This document shows positions 36,067-45,389 of a stretch of DNA of 64,000 bases, piece by piece. Numbering within the stretch: position 1 is the first letter of the stretch; each line of letters starts with the position of its first letter. The notes beneath the pieces were generated by a model. It did no database searches, was not told the origin of the DNA, and saw only the letters and a program-made list of their open reading frames with translations. Both the position numbers and the translations under genes were made by a program. Source of the stretch: Rhizobium sp. L51/94 (GTDB taxonomy: Bacteria; Pseudomonadota; Alphaproteobacteria; Rhizobiales; Rhizobiaceae); assembly GCF_019355555.1 (NCBI RefSeq), contig NZ_CP072141.1:1854001-1918000 (forward strand), written 5' to 3'.

Positions 36067-37047
36067 ATGCCTGCATCCATCACCCGTCGCCTGCTTCTGG
36101 GCTCGGCTATTCTCGGCCCCATGGCGGCCCTGCTGCCGCAGCAATTGATGGCGCAAACAACCCCGCCGCCCGTCGTGCCGCAAGACCCGACGCCCCCCGT
36201 GCCGGAACAGCCGGCGCCGCCCTCCGACAAGACCGAGGAGGATGCCGGCGCCCAGCTTGCAGCGCTCGAAAAGCGCACCGGCGGCCGGCTTGGCGTCGCC
36301 GTTCTCGACACCGAAACCAATATCTCGCTCGGCAACCGCGAGACGGAACGCTTTCCGATGTTCAGCACCTGGAAGGCGCTTGCGGCAGGCTTCGTGCTTG
36401 CCCGTGTCGACCAGGGCAAGGAAAAGCTCGATCGCCGCGTCAGCTTCGGCAAGGAGGCGCTCGTTGCCTATTCGCCGGTCGCTGAAAAGCACGCGGGCAC
36501 CGATGGCATGACCATTGCGGAATTGTGCGAGGCGGCAATCACCGTCAGCGACAACACTGCCGCCAATCTTCTCCTCGACAGCTTCGGCGGCCCGGCGGCG
36601 CTCACCGACTGGCTGCGCACGACCGGCGATACCGAAACCCGCCTGGACCGCCGCGAGCCGGAATTGAACGAGGCGAAGAAGGACGATCCGCGCGACACCA
36701 CGACACCGGATGCGATGCTCGACACGCTCGGCCTCTTGACCCTCGGCAACACGCTGTCGGATGCCTCGAGTACGATGCTGACGGGCTGGCTGGTCGCTGC
36801 CACCACGGGCAAGGATCGCCTGCGCGCCGGCCTGCCGGCGGAATGGAAGGTAGGCGACAAGACCGGCACCGGGGCTCAAGGCATGGCCGCAGACATCGCC
36901 ATCGTCTGGCCGCCCGAGCGCGGCCCCATCCTGGTGGCCGCCTACATCGCTGATGCAACGGCACCGACGGCCGAGATCAACGCCGTGTTTGCGGAGATCG
37001 GAAAAATGGTCGCCGGCATGGTGGGCAGTTCGGCCGAAGAGCAGTAA
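36067..37047 (+). CDS. class A beta-lactamase
   Basis: This 326-residue protein has all the class A active-site motifs: Ser100-x-x-Lys103 (FSTWK), Ser161-Asp162-Asn163 (SDN), Glu197 in EPELN (Ambler Glu166) and Lys265-Thr266-Gly267 (KTG). The N-terminus ITRRLLLGSAILG could be a twin-arginine signal, and it is followed by a Pro-rich linker of about 35 residues that most class A enzymes lack. It would hydrolyse penicillins or cephalosporins in the periplasm. No ampR neighbour is seen. A perfect hairpin follows the stop. Confidence 0.95.
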   Translation: MPASITRRLLLGSAILGPMAALLPQQLMAQTTPPPVVPQDPTPPVPEQPAPPSDKTEEDAGAQLAALEKRTGGRLGVAVLDTETNISLGNRETERFPMFSTWKALAAGFVLARVDQGKEKLDRRVSFGKEALVAYSPVAEKHAGTDGMTIAELCEAAITVSDNTAANLLLDSFGGPAALTDWLRTTGDTETRLDRREPELNEAKKDDPRDTTTPDAMLDTLGLLTLGNTLSDASSTMLTGWLVAATTGKDRLRAGLPAEWKVGDKTGTGAQGMAADIAIVWPPERGPILVAAYIADATAPTAEINAVFAEIGKMVAGMVGSSAEEQ

Positions 37048-37064
37048 GTACTGTAAATTCAAAG

Positions 37065-37098
37065 CGCTACGGGAGAGATGCGAATCTCTCCCGTAGCG
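37065..37098. terminator. bidirectional terminator
   Basis: CGCTACGGGAGAGAT and ATCTCTCCCGTAGCG form a perfect 15-base stem with a GCGA loop, between the convergent beta-lactamase gene and the Asp-rich protein gene. No T tract follows. Confidence 0.7.
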
Positions 37099-37121
37099 AC
37101 TTCACCTGATGAATGCGGCAA

Positions 37122-37640
37122 TCAGCCGAGTGAAACCGCAGCGCTTCCGCCGTCGCTTTCGTCCTCGCCTGCAGCGGACGTGCTGGCGCCTGCCTGCTGC
37201 TTTATCTGGCTGGCGATCTGGTCGTTGATGGCCTTCTGCTGGTCGGCCGGCAGTTGCGAGAACTGCTCTTCCGTCATGTTCTGCTGTTCCAGATATTGCG
37301 AGCGGATCTTGTCCGCCGGCGTCATGTCCGCCCATCTGGAGAACTGCGACAGGATATCGTCGTCATCGTCAGAACCGGCAGCGCTGCCGCTGTCCGTCGC
37401 ATCCGTGCCGTCGGCGGTTGCCGCAGTGGTCGCATCGGTGGTCGATCCGCCCGACTGGCTCTGCCAGAAGAAGGATGAAATCGAGTTGGCAACGCCGGCG
37501 CTGCTGATTGACGGTGCGGTCTTCTTCTCGCTGCTGTCTTCGTCGTCGGGCAACACGAAGGGCGTGTCGTCGTCGGAGTCCGTATAGGACTGGCTGAGGA
37601 GCGGCGCACTGTAACTGCTTTGGCTGCTGTGTACCTTCAT
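37122..37640 (-). CDS. acidic low-complexity hypothetical protein
   Basis: This 172-residue protein is rich in Ser, Asp, Thr and Ala (DSDDDTPFVLPDDEDSSEKK, TTAATADGTDATDSGSAAG). It ends with a Gln/Ala helix region (EEQFSQLPADQQKAINDQIA). No domain or signal peptide is recognised; it is probably disordered and intracellular. The start at 37640 has AGGAG. It lies 78 bases past the gcd terminator region. Confidence 0.7.
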   Translation of the reverse strand: MKVHSSQSSYSAPLLSQSYTDSDDDTPFVLPDDEDSSEKKTAPSISSAGVANSISSFFWQSQSGGSTTDATTAATADGTDATDSGSAAGSDDDDDILSQFSRWADMTPADKIRSQYLEQQNMTEEQFSQLPADQQKAINDQIASQIKQQAGASTSAAGEDESDGGSAAVSLG

Positions 37641-37718
37641 GATCGTATCTCCTGAAATCTGATGTCCACCCTGCCACGGCAAACCTGTCCGGGCCTTGTG
37701 GCTCAGGGCGTCCCGCCA

Positions 37719-37751
37719 CAAAAAACTCCCCGTCGTTGCCAACGAGGAGTC
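37719..37751 (-). terminator. rho-independent terminator of gcd
   Basis: On the minus strand GACTCCTCGTT and AACGACGGGGAGT form a hairpin followed by six T residues, directly after the gcd stop. Confidence 0.8.
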
Positions 37752-37780
37752 GATGATTTCTGGCGATAGCGACGCCTGCG

Positions 37781-40117
37781 TTATGGCAGCGTATAGGCCA
37801 TGACGTAGTCGCCGGGCTTGGTGCCGATGGATCCATGGCCCCCGGCGACGATCAGCACATACTGCTTGTTGTCGCCTGCCGTGTAGGTCATCGGCGTCGA
37901 CTGGCCGCCGGCGGGAAGGCGGCCCTTCCAGAGCACCTTGCCGGTGGTCAGGTCGTAGCCGCGGATATAGTTGTCAACCGCTGCTCCCATGAACACGACG
38001 CCACCCTTGGTAATCATCGGGCCGCCGATGCCGGGAACGCCGACATTGAAGGCCAGCGGCAGTGGCGTCATGTCGCGCGTCGTGCCGTTCTTGTGCTTGT
38101 AGACGGTCTTGCCGGTCTTCAGGTCGACGCCGGCGACATAGCCCCATGGCGGAGCCTGGCAGGGGATCTTCAGCGGGCCGAGGAACGGACCCATGAAGAC
38201 GCCGTAAGGCGCGCCGTCGTTGCGGTTGAGACCCTGTTCGCTGCCTTTCTGGTCCTGACCCTTCGGCGGGATCTGGCTGGCCGGAACGAGCTGCGAGGTG
38301 AAGGCGAGGTAGGTCGGCATGCCGAACATCACCTGGCGTTCCGGATCGACGGCAACGCTGCCCCAGTTAAAGGTACCGAAGTTGCCGGGATAGATCAGCG
38401 ATCCCTGCAGCGATGGCGGCGTATAGCGGCCTTCATAGCGCAGTTCGTGGAACTTGATGCGGCAGGCGAGCTGGTCGAACAGCGAGACCCCCCACATGTC
38501 CTTCTCCTGCAGTGGCGGCGGGCTGAACGTCAGGTCGGAAATCGGCTGCGTCGGCGATGCATGATCCTCGGGGATCGTGCCGCCCGGAGCAGGGATCTCC
38601 TTGAACGGGATGACGGGCGCGCCGGTGCGCCGGTCGAGCACGTAGATATCGCCCTGCTTGGTCGCGCCGACGAGCGCCGGAACGGTGGTGCCATCCTTCT
38701 GGGTGATATCGATCAGCGACGGTTGAGCCGGCACGTCCATGTCCCAGAGGTCGTGGTGGACGAACTGCTGGACCCATTTGACCTGGCCGGTGGCAAGATC
38801 GAGGGCTGCGATCGACGACGAGAACTTCTCGACGCTCGGGCTGCGGCCCATGCCGAGCTGGTCCGGCACCTTGTTGCCGAGCGGCACGTAGATGAGGCCG
38901 AGGGCTTCGTCGGCGCTGGAGACCGACCAGCTGTTCGGAGAGTTCGTGGTGTAGGTCTGGCCGGCAGGCAGGGGCGTCGTCACGTCAGGATTGCCGCTGT
39001 CGAAATTCCACACCAGGGCGCCGGTGTTGATGTCGAACGCGCGGATGACGCCGGATGGCTCCTGCGTCGAGTAGTTGTCGTTGACGGCACCACCGACGAT
39101 GATCATGCCCTTGGCGACGACAGGCGGCGAAGTCGAGTAGTAGTAGCCGGCCGGATTGTACTTCATGCCCTGGCCGAGATCGAGCGTACCCTTGTTGGCG
39201 AACGTCTCGCAGACCTTGCCGTTGGCGGCATCCAGCGCGATCAGGCGGGCATCCGAGGTCGGCAGGTAGACGCGCTCGGCGCAGGCCGAGCCGGGCTGGG
39301 CGGCCACGTCGTGATAATAGCTGACGCCGCGGCAGGTCTGGTGCTGGCGGTTCGGGTTCATGCCGGAATTGGGGTCGTAGCGCCATTTCTCCTTGCCCGA
39401 GGCGGCATCCAGCGCGATGGCCAGATTGTGCGGCGTGCAGAGATAGAGGCTGTCGCCGACTTTCAGTGGCGTCACCTGATAGGTGGTTTCGCCGACGTCG
39501 TCCGGGCGCTTCACATCGCCGGTCTGGTACTGCCAGGCGAGCTTCAGGTCGGCGACATTGGCCGGCGTGATCTGGGCAAGCGGAGAGTAGCGCTGGCCGT
39601 ATGGCGTGCGGCCGTACTGGTGCCATTCGCCATCGGGCATGTCGCCACCCGTCGGAGCCGTGGCGGCAACTTCTGTCGGCAGGCTGCCTGCCAGATCATG
39701 CGGATCTGTGGTCATCGAATAGCCGGCGACGAGCACGGCGATAATGACCGGAATGGCAAGAGGCCAGGGGTTGGCGCCATAGGTATGGCCGGTTGGGCTG
39801 CGGAAGCCAAGCGGCTTCCGGATCCAGGGTGTCAGCAGCCAGAGGCCAAGCACGATGATCAGTCCGCCGCGCGGCCCGAGTTGCCACCAGTCGAAGCCGA
39901 CTTCCCAGACCGCCCAGCCAAGTGCTGCCAGAACGAGGACGGCATAGACCCAGAGAGCGGACGAACGGCGCATCCACAGCAGGACGCCGGTGACGATGAA
40001 CATCACACCGGCAAACAGGTAGAAGGGACTGCCGCCAAGGGCAACCAGCCAGCCTCCGCCGCCACCGAGCGCAAGCCCGATCAAAATGAAAAGAAGGGAG
40101 GTAATCGTGACCGCCAT
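37781..40117 (-). CDS. gcd: membrane-bound PQQ-dependent glucose dehydrogenase
   Basis: This 778-residue quinoprotein oxidises glucose to gluconolactone in the periplasm and passes electrons to ubiquinone. The N-terminal 130 residues hold about five membrane helices, followed by the beta-propeller domain with PQQ-dehydrogenase signatures (GEWHQYGRTPYGQRYSPL, NPNRQHQTCRGVSYYHD, VHHDLWDMDVPAQPSL). The length matches E. coli Gcd. It may help solubilise phosphate through gluconic acid release. No pqq biosynthesis genes are visible in this window, so the cofactor source is unknown. Confidence 0.94.
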   Translation of the reverse strand: MAVTITSLLFILIGLALGGGGGWLVALGGSPFYLFAGVMFIVTGVLLWMRRSSALWVYAVLVLAALGWAVWEVGFDWWQLGPRGGLIIVLGLWLLTPWIRKPLGFRSPTGHTYGANPWPLAIPVIIAVLVAGYSMTTDPHDLAGSLPTEVAATAPTGGDMPDGEWHQYGRTPYGQRYSPLAQITPANVADLKLAWQYQTGDVKRPDDVGETTYQVTPLKVGDSLYLCTPHNLAIALDAASGKEKWRYDPNSGMNPNRQHQTCRGVSYYHDVAAQPGSACAERVYLPTSDARLIALDAANGKVCETFANKGTLDLGQGMKYNPAGYYYSTSPPVVAKGMIIVGGAVNDNYSTQEPSGVIRAFDINTGALVWNFDSGNPDVTTPLPAGQTYTTNSPNSWSVSSADEALGLIYVPLGNKVPDQLGMGRSPSVEKFSSSIAALDLATGQVKWVQQFVHHDLWDMDVPAQPSLIDITQKDGTTVPALVGATKQGDIYVLDRRTGAPVIPFKEIPAPGGTIPEDHASPTQPISDLTFSPPPLQEKDMWGVSLFDQLACRIKFHELRYEGRYTPPSLQGSLIYPGNFGTFNWGSVAVDPERQVMFGMPTYLAFTSQLVPASQIPPKGQDQKGSEQGLNRNDGAPYGVFMGPFLGPLKIPCQAPPWGYVAGVDLKTGKTVYKHKNGTTRDMTPLPLAFNVGVPGIGGPMITKGGVVFMGAAVDNYIRGYDLTTGKVLWKGRLPAGGQSTPMTYTAGDNKQYVLIVAGGHGSIGTKPGDYVMAYTLP

Positions 40118-40363
40118 CGAGCAATCTCCGCTGAGAGGGAGCCGCGCCGCCGGAGAGCGCGCACGGCATGTGGGGCCGAAAGCCGGCCCTGTCAGCGACG
40201 CAGATAGCGTGTCATCCGTGCCTTTCAATAGCCACAATCAAAATAAGGTAGCCTGGCTATGTATTTTGCTGTCCACCTGTTTGAAATCGGCACGTCATGT
40301 GCCAGAGGTCTTTATGCGAAAACGTGTCGGAAATTGGCGCTTACAGAGAAAGAGAACCCGGAG

Positions 40364-41029
40364 ATGCGATTAAGAACTGTTGGCCTATGGGTGGGTCTCG
40401 GGTTTTTGGCCGGTTGCGCTGGGACTCCCGACCCAGCCAAGGTTGCCGCCCAGCAACAGCAAGGATCGGCCCAGATTCTCGCAAAAAAGAAACAAAAGGG
40501 CTCTCTCCTTCTCGTCCGATTGATCGATTCCCCGTTGTTGGGCGATGTGAATTGTGGCGGTTACATCACTCTACGGAAGATCAAGGCGGGTAAGCCGGAC
40601 GAAACGGAGCCGCCTGTGTCCGTCAGTTCTGCGGCCGCGTATCGGTTGCCAAATCCAAACAAACTGTCTCTCGGTCAGTTGTTCGCCGCGACCGCACAAA
40701 GATATGAGAGATGGTTCGTGCCCGTGGAGCCTGGTCGCTACGCCATTACGTACGCAAATTGCAGCTATGGAGACATGACCATCGAAGCGGGAGGTGACAC
40801 CGATGGCGTCTTCGGTCGAGCATTGAGCTATGTCGCTCCTTTTGGAGGTGAGAGCGCAATCACGATTGGCCAGGGTCAGATTGTTGACGCGGGGTATGTT
40901 CGGCTGACAGGAACGCGCAGCGATCCCCGTGTGGTGGGAATGGAAGCCACATCCGCCGAGCGCGACCTTATGAGAAGCGCCATGCCGGACGTCTATCCCG
41001 CAATTACTTTCACAAAATTCGGTATGTAG
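40364..41029 (+). CDS. hypothetical lipoprotein
   Basis: This 221-residue protein has a lipoprotein signal (LWVGLGFLAGCAGTPDP, Cys after LAG). The rest has no recognised domain, though VPVEPGRYAITYANCSYGD is a notable segment that resembles a beta-sandwich. It is divergent from gcd, 246 bases away. The function is unknown. Confidence 0.7.
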   Translation: MRLRTVGLWVGLGFLAGCAGTPDPAKVAAQQQQGSAQILAKKKQKGSLLLVRLIDSPLLGDVNCGGYITLRKIKAGKPDETEPPVSVSSAAAYRLPNPNKLSLGQLFAATAQRYERWFVPVEPGRYAITYANCSYGDMTIEAGGDTDGVFGRALSYVAPFGGESAITIGQGQIVDAGYVRLTGTRSDPRVVGMEATSAERDLMRSAMPDVYPAITFTKFGM

Positions 41030-41080
41030 GCGCTCAAGCAAGCAGGGGGCCAGTGCGTTTGACGGTCCTCTGCCCCTACC

Positions 41081-42586
41081 TCAGGTCCCACAGAACGTCT
41101 GCATAACCCGCTCTGCCGGCTTCGGTGGCTCGGCGTAGGCTGCGAAGTCAGGCTGGTCCTCGTAGGGCTTCGCGAGCACATCCAGCAGCGCATGAAACAA
41201 GGAGAGGTCGCCTTCCTCTACGGCAGCGACGATTGCCTGCTCTATTCGGTGGTTGCGCGGGATGAAGGCGGGATTGACCGAGCGCATGGCCTTGGCACGC
41301 TGTGCAGCCGTCTGCGGATCGCGTGAGAGGCGCTCCCGCCAGCGGTGGAGCCAGGGCAGGGCAGCATCCGGGTTCTCGAATGTTGCCGCAAACGCCGCGG
41401 TGGCGGCGTCGTCCTCGGCGACAGCAGCAAGCCGGCGAAAGGTGAGCGTGAAGTCGGCTTTCTCCGCCTGCATCAGGGCCAGCAACGCCTGAATGAGATC
41501 CAGATCGCCATCTTCCTCGGCGGAGAGGCCGATCTTGCGGCCCATGCCGTCAAGCCAATGGGCCTGGAAACGAGGGCCGAATCCCTTGATGACGTCGTTG
41601 GCAAGTTCCACCGCCGTATCCGGGTCGTCATCGAACAGGGGCAGCATCGTCTCGCCGAGCCGCGCCAGGTTCCATTGGCCGATGGCCGACTGGTTGGCAT
41701 AGGCATACCGGCCATTGCTATCGATCGACGAGAAGACCGTGGCCGGATCGTAGGTATCCATGAAGGCGCAGGGGCCGAAATCGATGGTCTCGCCAGAGAT
41801 CGTCATGTTGTCGGTATTCATCACCCCATGGATGAACCCAACCCTCAGCCAGCCGGCAATCAGCGCCGCCTGCCGCTCGATGATCGCCTCGAACAGCGCC
41901 AGATAGGGCCGTATGCTGTCACGCACAAGGGGATAATGCCGCTCGATGACGTAATCCGCCAGCGCCCGCGTGCCGTCTACATCGCCGCGCGCGGCAAAGA
42001 ACTGGAACGTGCCGACGCGGACATGACTTCCGGCCACCCGGGTGAAAACAGCGCCTGGCAATGCCGTCTCGCGGTAGACCGGCTGGCCGGTGGATACCAG
42101 TGCCAAGGCCCTCGTGGTCGGCAGGCCGAGCGCATGCATGGCCTCGCTGACCACATATTCGCGCAGGGCCGGTCCGAGTGCAGCACGTCCATCGCCACGC
42201 CGCGAAAAAGGCGTCTGGCCGGCACCCTTCAACTGTATGTCGCGGCGTCTGCCATTGATGTCGATGACCTCGCCGAGCAGGATCGCCCGCCCGTCGCCGA
42301 GCTGCGGCACGAAGCCGCCGAACTGGTGCGCCGCATAGGCCATAGCCAGCGGATCGGCGCCATCAGGCACGATGTTGCCGGAAAAGATCTCGGCACCGTC
42401 CCGCTGCAACGCCGCCACATCGAGCCCGAGCTCGATAGCCAGCGGCTCGTTCAGCATCAGCAACAAAGGCGCCGCCGCCGCTGACGGCAGCTGCCGCGCA
42501 AAAAAGTGCTCCGGCAGCCTTGCGTAGCTGTTGTCGAACGGAAATGTTGCAGCAGGCGCCGCGCTGTCTTGAATGGATGAGCTCAT
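41081..42586 (-). CDS. selO: SelO/YdiU protein adenylyltransferase
   Basis: This 501-residue protein is a SelO pseudokinase, a family that transfers AMP to Ser, Thr or Tyr on target proteins and is linked to redox control. Family blocks include QLKGAGQTPFSRRGDGRAAL, GVMNTDNMTISGETIDFGPC and AFMDTYDPATVFSS. The C-terminus ends in MQTFCGT, with a Cys where eukaryotic SelO can carry selenocysteine. The length and motifs are complete. It stands alone on the minus strand. Confidence 0.93.
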   Translation of the reverse strand: MSSSIQDSAAPAATFPFDNSYARLPEHFFARQLPSAAAAPLLLMLNEPLAIELGLDVAALQRDGAEIFSGNIVPDGADPLAMAYAAHQFGGFVPQLGDGRAILLGEVIDINGRRRDIQLKGAGQTPFSRRGDGRAALGPALREYVVSEAMHALGLPTTRALALVSTGQPVYRETALPGAVFTRVAGSHVRVGTFQFFAARGDVDGTRALADYVIERHYPLVRDSIRPYLALFEAIIERQAALIAGWLRVGFIHGVMNTDNMTISGETIDFGPCAFMDTYDPATVFSSIDSNGRYAYANQSAIGQWNLARLGETMLPLFDDDPDTAVELANDVIKGFGPRFQAHWLDGMGRKIGLSAEEDGDLDLIQALLALMQAEKADFTLTFRRLAAVAEDDAATAAFAATFENPDAALPWLHRWRERLSRDPQTAAQRAKAMRSVNPAFIPRNHRIEQAIVAAVEEGDLSLFHALLDVLAKPYEDQPDFAAYAEPPKPAERVMQTFCGT

Positions 42587-42650
42587 GAGGGAAAGGTAGG
42601 GCGCCGCCCAGGCGGCTGCAAGGCGCTTGTTCGGCCCGCTGTTTGGTCTT

Positions 42651-42660
42651 ACGTTAACGT
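42651..42660. promoter_or_regulatory. candidate ParD operator
   Basis: ACGTTAACGT is a perfect 10-base palindrome 23 bases upstream of the antitoxin start, where an autorepressor site would be expected. Confidence 0.45.
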
Positions 42661-42683
42661 CTCAATCGGAAGGCGCTCCAGCC

Positions 42684-42986
42684 ATGAACCAGAAACTCAG
42701 CATCACGCTTCCCGCCGAGATGGTCGAGGCCATCAATGCGCGGGTCGAGGCCGGGACCTATGGTTCGGCCAGCGACTTGGTCCAAGCGGCGATAAAGGCG
42801 CTTGTCGAGCAGGACGAAGATTACGCCGCGCGCATCGCTTCCCTCCGCGCCCGGGTCCAGGCTTCGATCGACGATCCACGACCCGATTTGACGGGGGAGG
42901 AAGTCAAGGCGCACATCGAGGCGTTCTTCGAAAGTCCGGTGATTTATGGATCGCCTGATTGTCAGATACCGCCCTCAGGCCGATGA
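42684..42986 (+). CDS. ParD-type antitoxin
   Basis: This 100-residue protein has a ribbon-helix-helix start (KLSITLPAEMVEAINARVEAGTYGSASDLVQAAIKAL) as in ParD antitoxins, followed by an acidic C-terminal tail that would wrap the toxin. It overlaps the toxin gene by 41 bases, so the two are co-transcribed. It probably also represses its own promoter at the palindrome upstream. Confidence 0.9.
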   Translation: MNQKLSITLPAEMVEAINARVEAGTYGSASDLVQAAIKALVEQDEDYAARIASLRARVQASIDDPRPDLTGEEVKAHIEAFFESPVIYGSPDCQIPPSGR

Positions 42987-43281
42987 GGATTTGCTCGACA
43001 TTGCCGCTTACATTCTCGATCGAAGCCAGAATATCGAGACGGCACGCGCATATATCGACCGTCTCTATGCCCGATGCGAACGGATAGGACACGCCCCGAA
43101 CGCGGGAGTACTGCGCGAAGACCTCGGTGCCGGTATCCGGATGGCAGTCTTCGAACGGCGCGTCGTCATCCTCTACCGCGTCGAGGCAGATATCGTCTGG
43201 ATCACCAACATCGTCTCCGGGGGGCGCGACTACGAGACCTTGTTCACGGACCGCCGCCCGGACCCCGAGGGTCCCGCCTAA
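42946..43281 (+). CDS. ParE/RelE-family toxin
   Basis: This 111-residue toxin has the ParE/RelE superfamily pattern: LIVRYRPQADEDLLDIAAYI at the start, ARAYIDRLYARCERIGHAPN, and RMAVFERRVVILYRVEADIVWI near the end. ParE toxins poison DNA gyrase, whereas RelE types cleave mRNA, and sequence alone does not decide. It is downstream of its antitoxin, overlapping by 41 bases. Its stop overlaps the convergent DUF922 gene. Confidence 0.9.
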   Translation: MDRLIVRYRPQADEDLLDIAAYILDRSQNIETARAYIDRLYARCERIGHAPNAGVLREDLGAGIRMAVFERRVVILYRVEADIVWITNIVSGGRDYETLFTDRRPDPEGPA

Positions 43282-43874
43282 TCGTTCACCAGCGCCAGGA
43301 TCAGCTGCTGCATCTTGCCGCCCTGGCCCATTTCCATCTTGTCGAAATCGCGGTTGCGCTGGCGTTCGCGGGCGGAGATCTCTCCCAGGCGCTTCGTAAG
43401 CTCGACGCGGATCTTGCGGCAGTCGGGATCGTTGGCGACGGTAAAGCCGATGCTGGTCGTCTCGATCTCGTGCACCATGTCGCGAATGAAGCCGCCATGC
43501 ACCTTTTCGTGCGCGGCGACGCCGGCAATGAAGGTCTGCCATTTGGCATTGACGTCGGGCGGCAGAGGCGAAGACGGTTTTGGCAACGTGTAGATGATCG
43601 TCAGCTTCGGTACGGCCGAGACCAGCACGCAGGACGACGCCTGTGGCTGGTAGTTGCGTGTCCAGGTCAGCTTGAACGTCGTATGCGCGATCACGCGGCT
43701 GCCGCCCAACTCCGGGCCTCGAGCGCCGATCGAGGCGTAAAGCTCGGGCGTCGTCTTGCCGGAGATCGCATAGGGCCTTGTCGTCTCGACGGCCTGCCAG
43801 TCCGCCATCGCGGCGATGGGTACCAGCGTCAGGGCCAGGGCCCAGATGCCCGTCAGAATGCCTGCTCTCACCAA
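43278..43874 (-). CDS. DUF922 putative secreted zinc protease
   Basis: This 198-residue protein has a signal peptide (GILTGIWALALTLVPIAAMA) and the metalloprotease-like motif AAHEKVHGGFIRD (HEKVH; HExxH type). DUF922 proteins are predicted zinc-dependent proteases, with little experimental work. Its stop overlaps that of the convergent toxin gene in the shared CTAA. Confidence 0.8.
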   Translation of the reverse strand: MVRAGILTGIWALALTLVPIAAMADWQAVETTRPYAISGKTTPELYASIGARGPELGGSRVIAHTTFKLTWTRNYQPQASSCVLVSAVPKLTIIYTLPKPSSPLPPDVNAKWQTFIAGVAAHEKVHGGFIRDMVHEIETTSIGFTVANDPDCRKIRVELTKRLGEISARERQRNRDFDKMEMGQGGKMQQLILALVND

Positions 43875-43973
43875 ACTTGCTCCGTCGCATTTCGAGGTCG
43901 GTGCCTACAGGCCGCAAATCCCGGCTTCGATCAAGCGGAATCGTGGATCGGGTCAGCCAGCTGATGCCATCCG

Positions 43974-45188
43974 CTAGTTTGTCGCCACGACGGTCGGCTG
44001 CTCTACCGAGAATATCGGTTTCTGCTTCCACAGTTCGCCGGCGAGCATCTCGGAAGAGCCGAGTTTGAAGATCGACCGCATGTAGGTCGCGTTGAACGGG
44101 TCCGACATGCTATAGGCATATTGCCTGTCGATCGAGGCCAGGTGAAAATTGATACCCGTCCGCATGGCGTATTCATAAAAAGCCATCACCGAGGCCCGCG
44201 TCTGCGATTTTATCAGCATCGCATAGGCGCGCGCCATGATCGGCAACGTGCTGTCGGCCGTATTTGAAAATTCCGGCATCAGCGCATTGTTGATCAGCAC
44301 ATAGACGTTGAAATCGCGGGGCTTTTTGGGCGGATGGCCGTCGGCTTCGGCAAGCACGGCATCGGGGATCGTCAGCACCTGCGATGCCGAGCCGCCATCC
44401 GAGTGCATTTCCTGAAAAGAGCGGTTGCCGACATGGGTCTTGATCATCACGGCGGGATAGACACCCGGCACGCTGGCCGAGGCGATCAGCACATCCTGGA
44501 ACAGCTTCAGGGCATCCGGCTGGCCACTGGCCGCAATCGCCCCCATGTTCCAGACCACCGGACGCTGCGAATCGAGGTTCGACGTCAGCACCAGCAGTCG
44601 CCGGCCGGCCTTATGCTCCGTGGCTACGGCCCGCATGACATCCGCCGTGATGTATTCCTCGACCATGCGTCGCAGCGGCTCCTGCTTCAGCAGGCTTTTG
44701 CCGAGTATGGCGTTGGGCAGCCAGCGCCGGTCCACCAGGTCGCTGGCGACACCGCTGGTATAGAGTTTGACCAGCGGCGGGTCGTAGGACGATCCGAGGA
44801 AGGCGAAAGGCGCGATCAGGGCGCCGGTGCTGACGCCGCTGACGATGTCGAATTTCGGCCGTGTCCCAAGCTTCGTCCAGGCATCGAGCACGCCGACGCT
44901 GAAGGCGCCGCCCGATCCGCCGCCTGAAATAACAAGGTAATTCAGCTTCTTTGCCGTCGCCGGCGGCTCCCAGCCTTTCACGCCGGCAAGCTCGGTCGGA
45001 CTGGCATCGAGATAGGTGCGGATATTGTTGAACCCCGCCACCTGCGCCTGCACCGCGTCTTGCCTGACATAGGTGACGCGCGCGTTGCCGACGCAGCCGG
45101 TGAGCATCGCCAGGCAGGCGAGTGCAAGAATGCACGCCTGTCCGAACCTTATCCGGCGCTGTGCCGATTGCGATGCCAATCCCTGCAA
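43974..45188 (-). CDS. patatin-like phospholipase lipoprotein
   Basis: This 404-residue protein has a lipoprotein signal (ILALACLAMLTGCVGN) and patatin motifs: the oxyanion loop SGGGSGGAFSVGVLDAW, the nucleophile elbow SGVSTGALIAPFA and the catalytic Asp in HSDGGSASQVL. It is expected to hydrolyse lipids at the outer membrane or periplasm. The start is TTG at 45188, backed by GGAGG eight bases upstream; no ATG fits the signal. It is divergent from pepT. Confidence 0.88.
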   Translation of the reverse strand: MQGLASQSAQRRIRFGQACILALACLAMLTGCVGNARVTYVRQDAVQAQVAGFNNIRTYLDASPTELAGVKGWEPPATAKKLNYLVISGGGSGGAFSVGVLDAWTKLGTRPKFDIVSGVSTGALIAPFAFLGSSYDPPLVKLYTSGVASDLVDRRWLPNAILGKSLLKQEPLRRMVEEYITADVMRAVATEHKAGRRLLVLTSNLDSQRPVVWNMGAIAASGQPDALKLFQDVLIASASVPGVYPAVMIKTHVGNRSFQEMHSDGGSASQVLTIPDAVLAEADGHPPKKPRDFNVYVLINNALMPEFSNTADSTLPIMARAYAMLIKSQTRASVMAFYEYAMRTGINFHLASIDRQYAYSMSDPFNATYMRSIFKLGSSEMLAGELWKQKPIFSVEQPTVVATN

Positions 45189-45389
45189 TCCCCTGCCTCC
45201 GCCGCAATCGACGTCAAGCTTGATGACTAGCGCGGCGAAGCGGCCCCGTTATGTTGGCGCGGTATCTCAACATTTCCGTAATAAACCGGGGATTTCCATA
45301 AACCGCCTTGGGAGAGGCGAAAAACGCATTCACCGCGCCGACGACGCAGGTTATGTTCCAGCCCGAAAACATTCACTGGACTGGATCCC

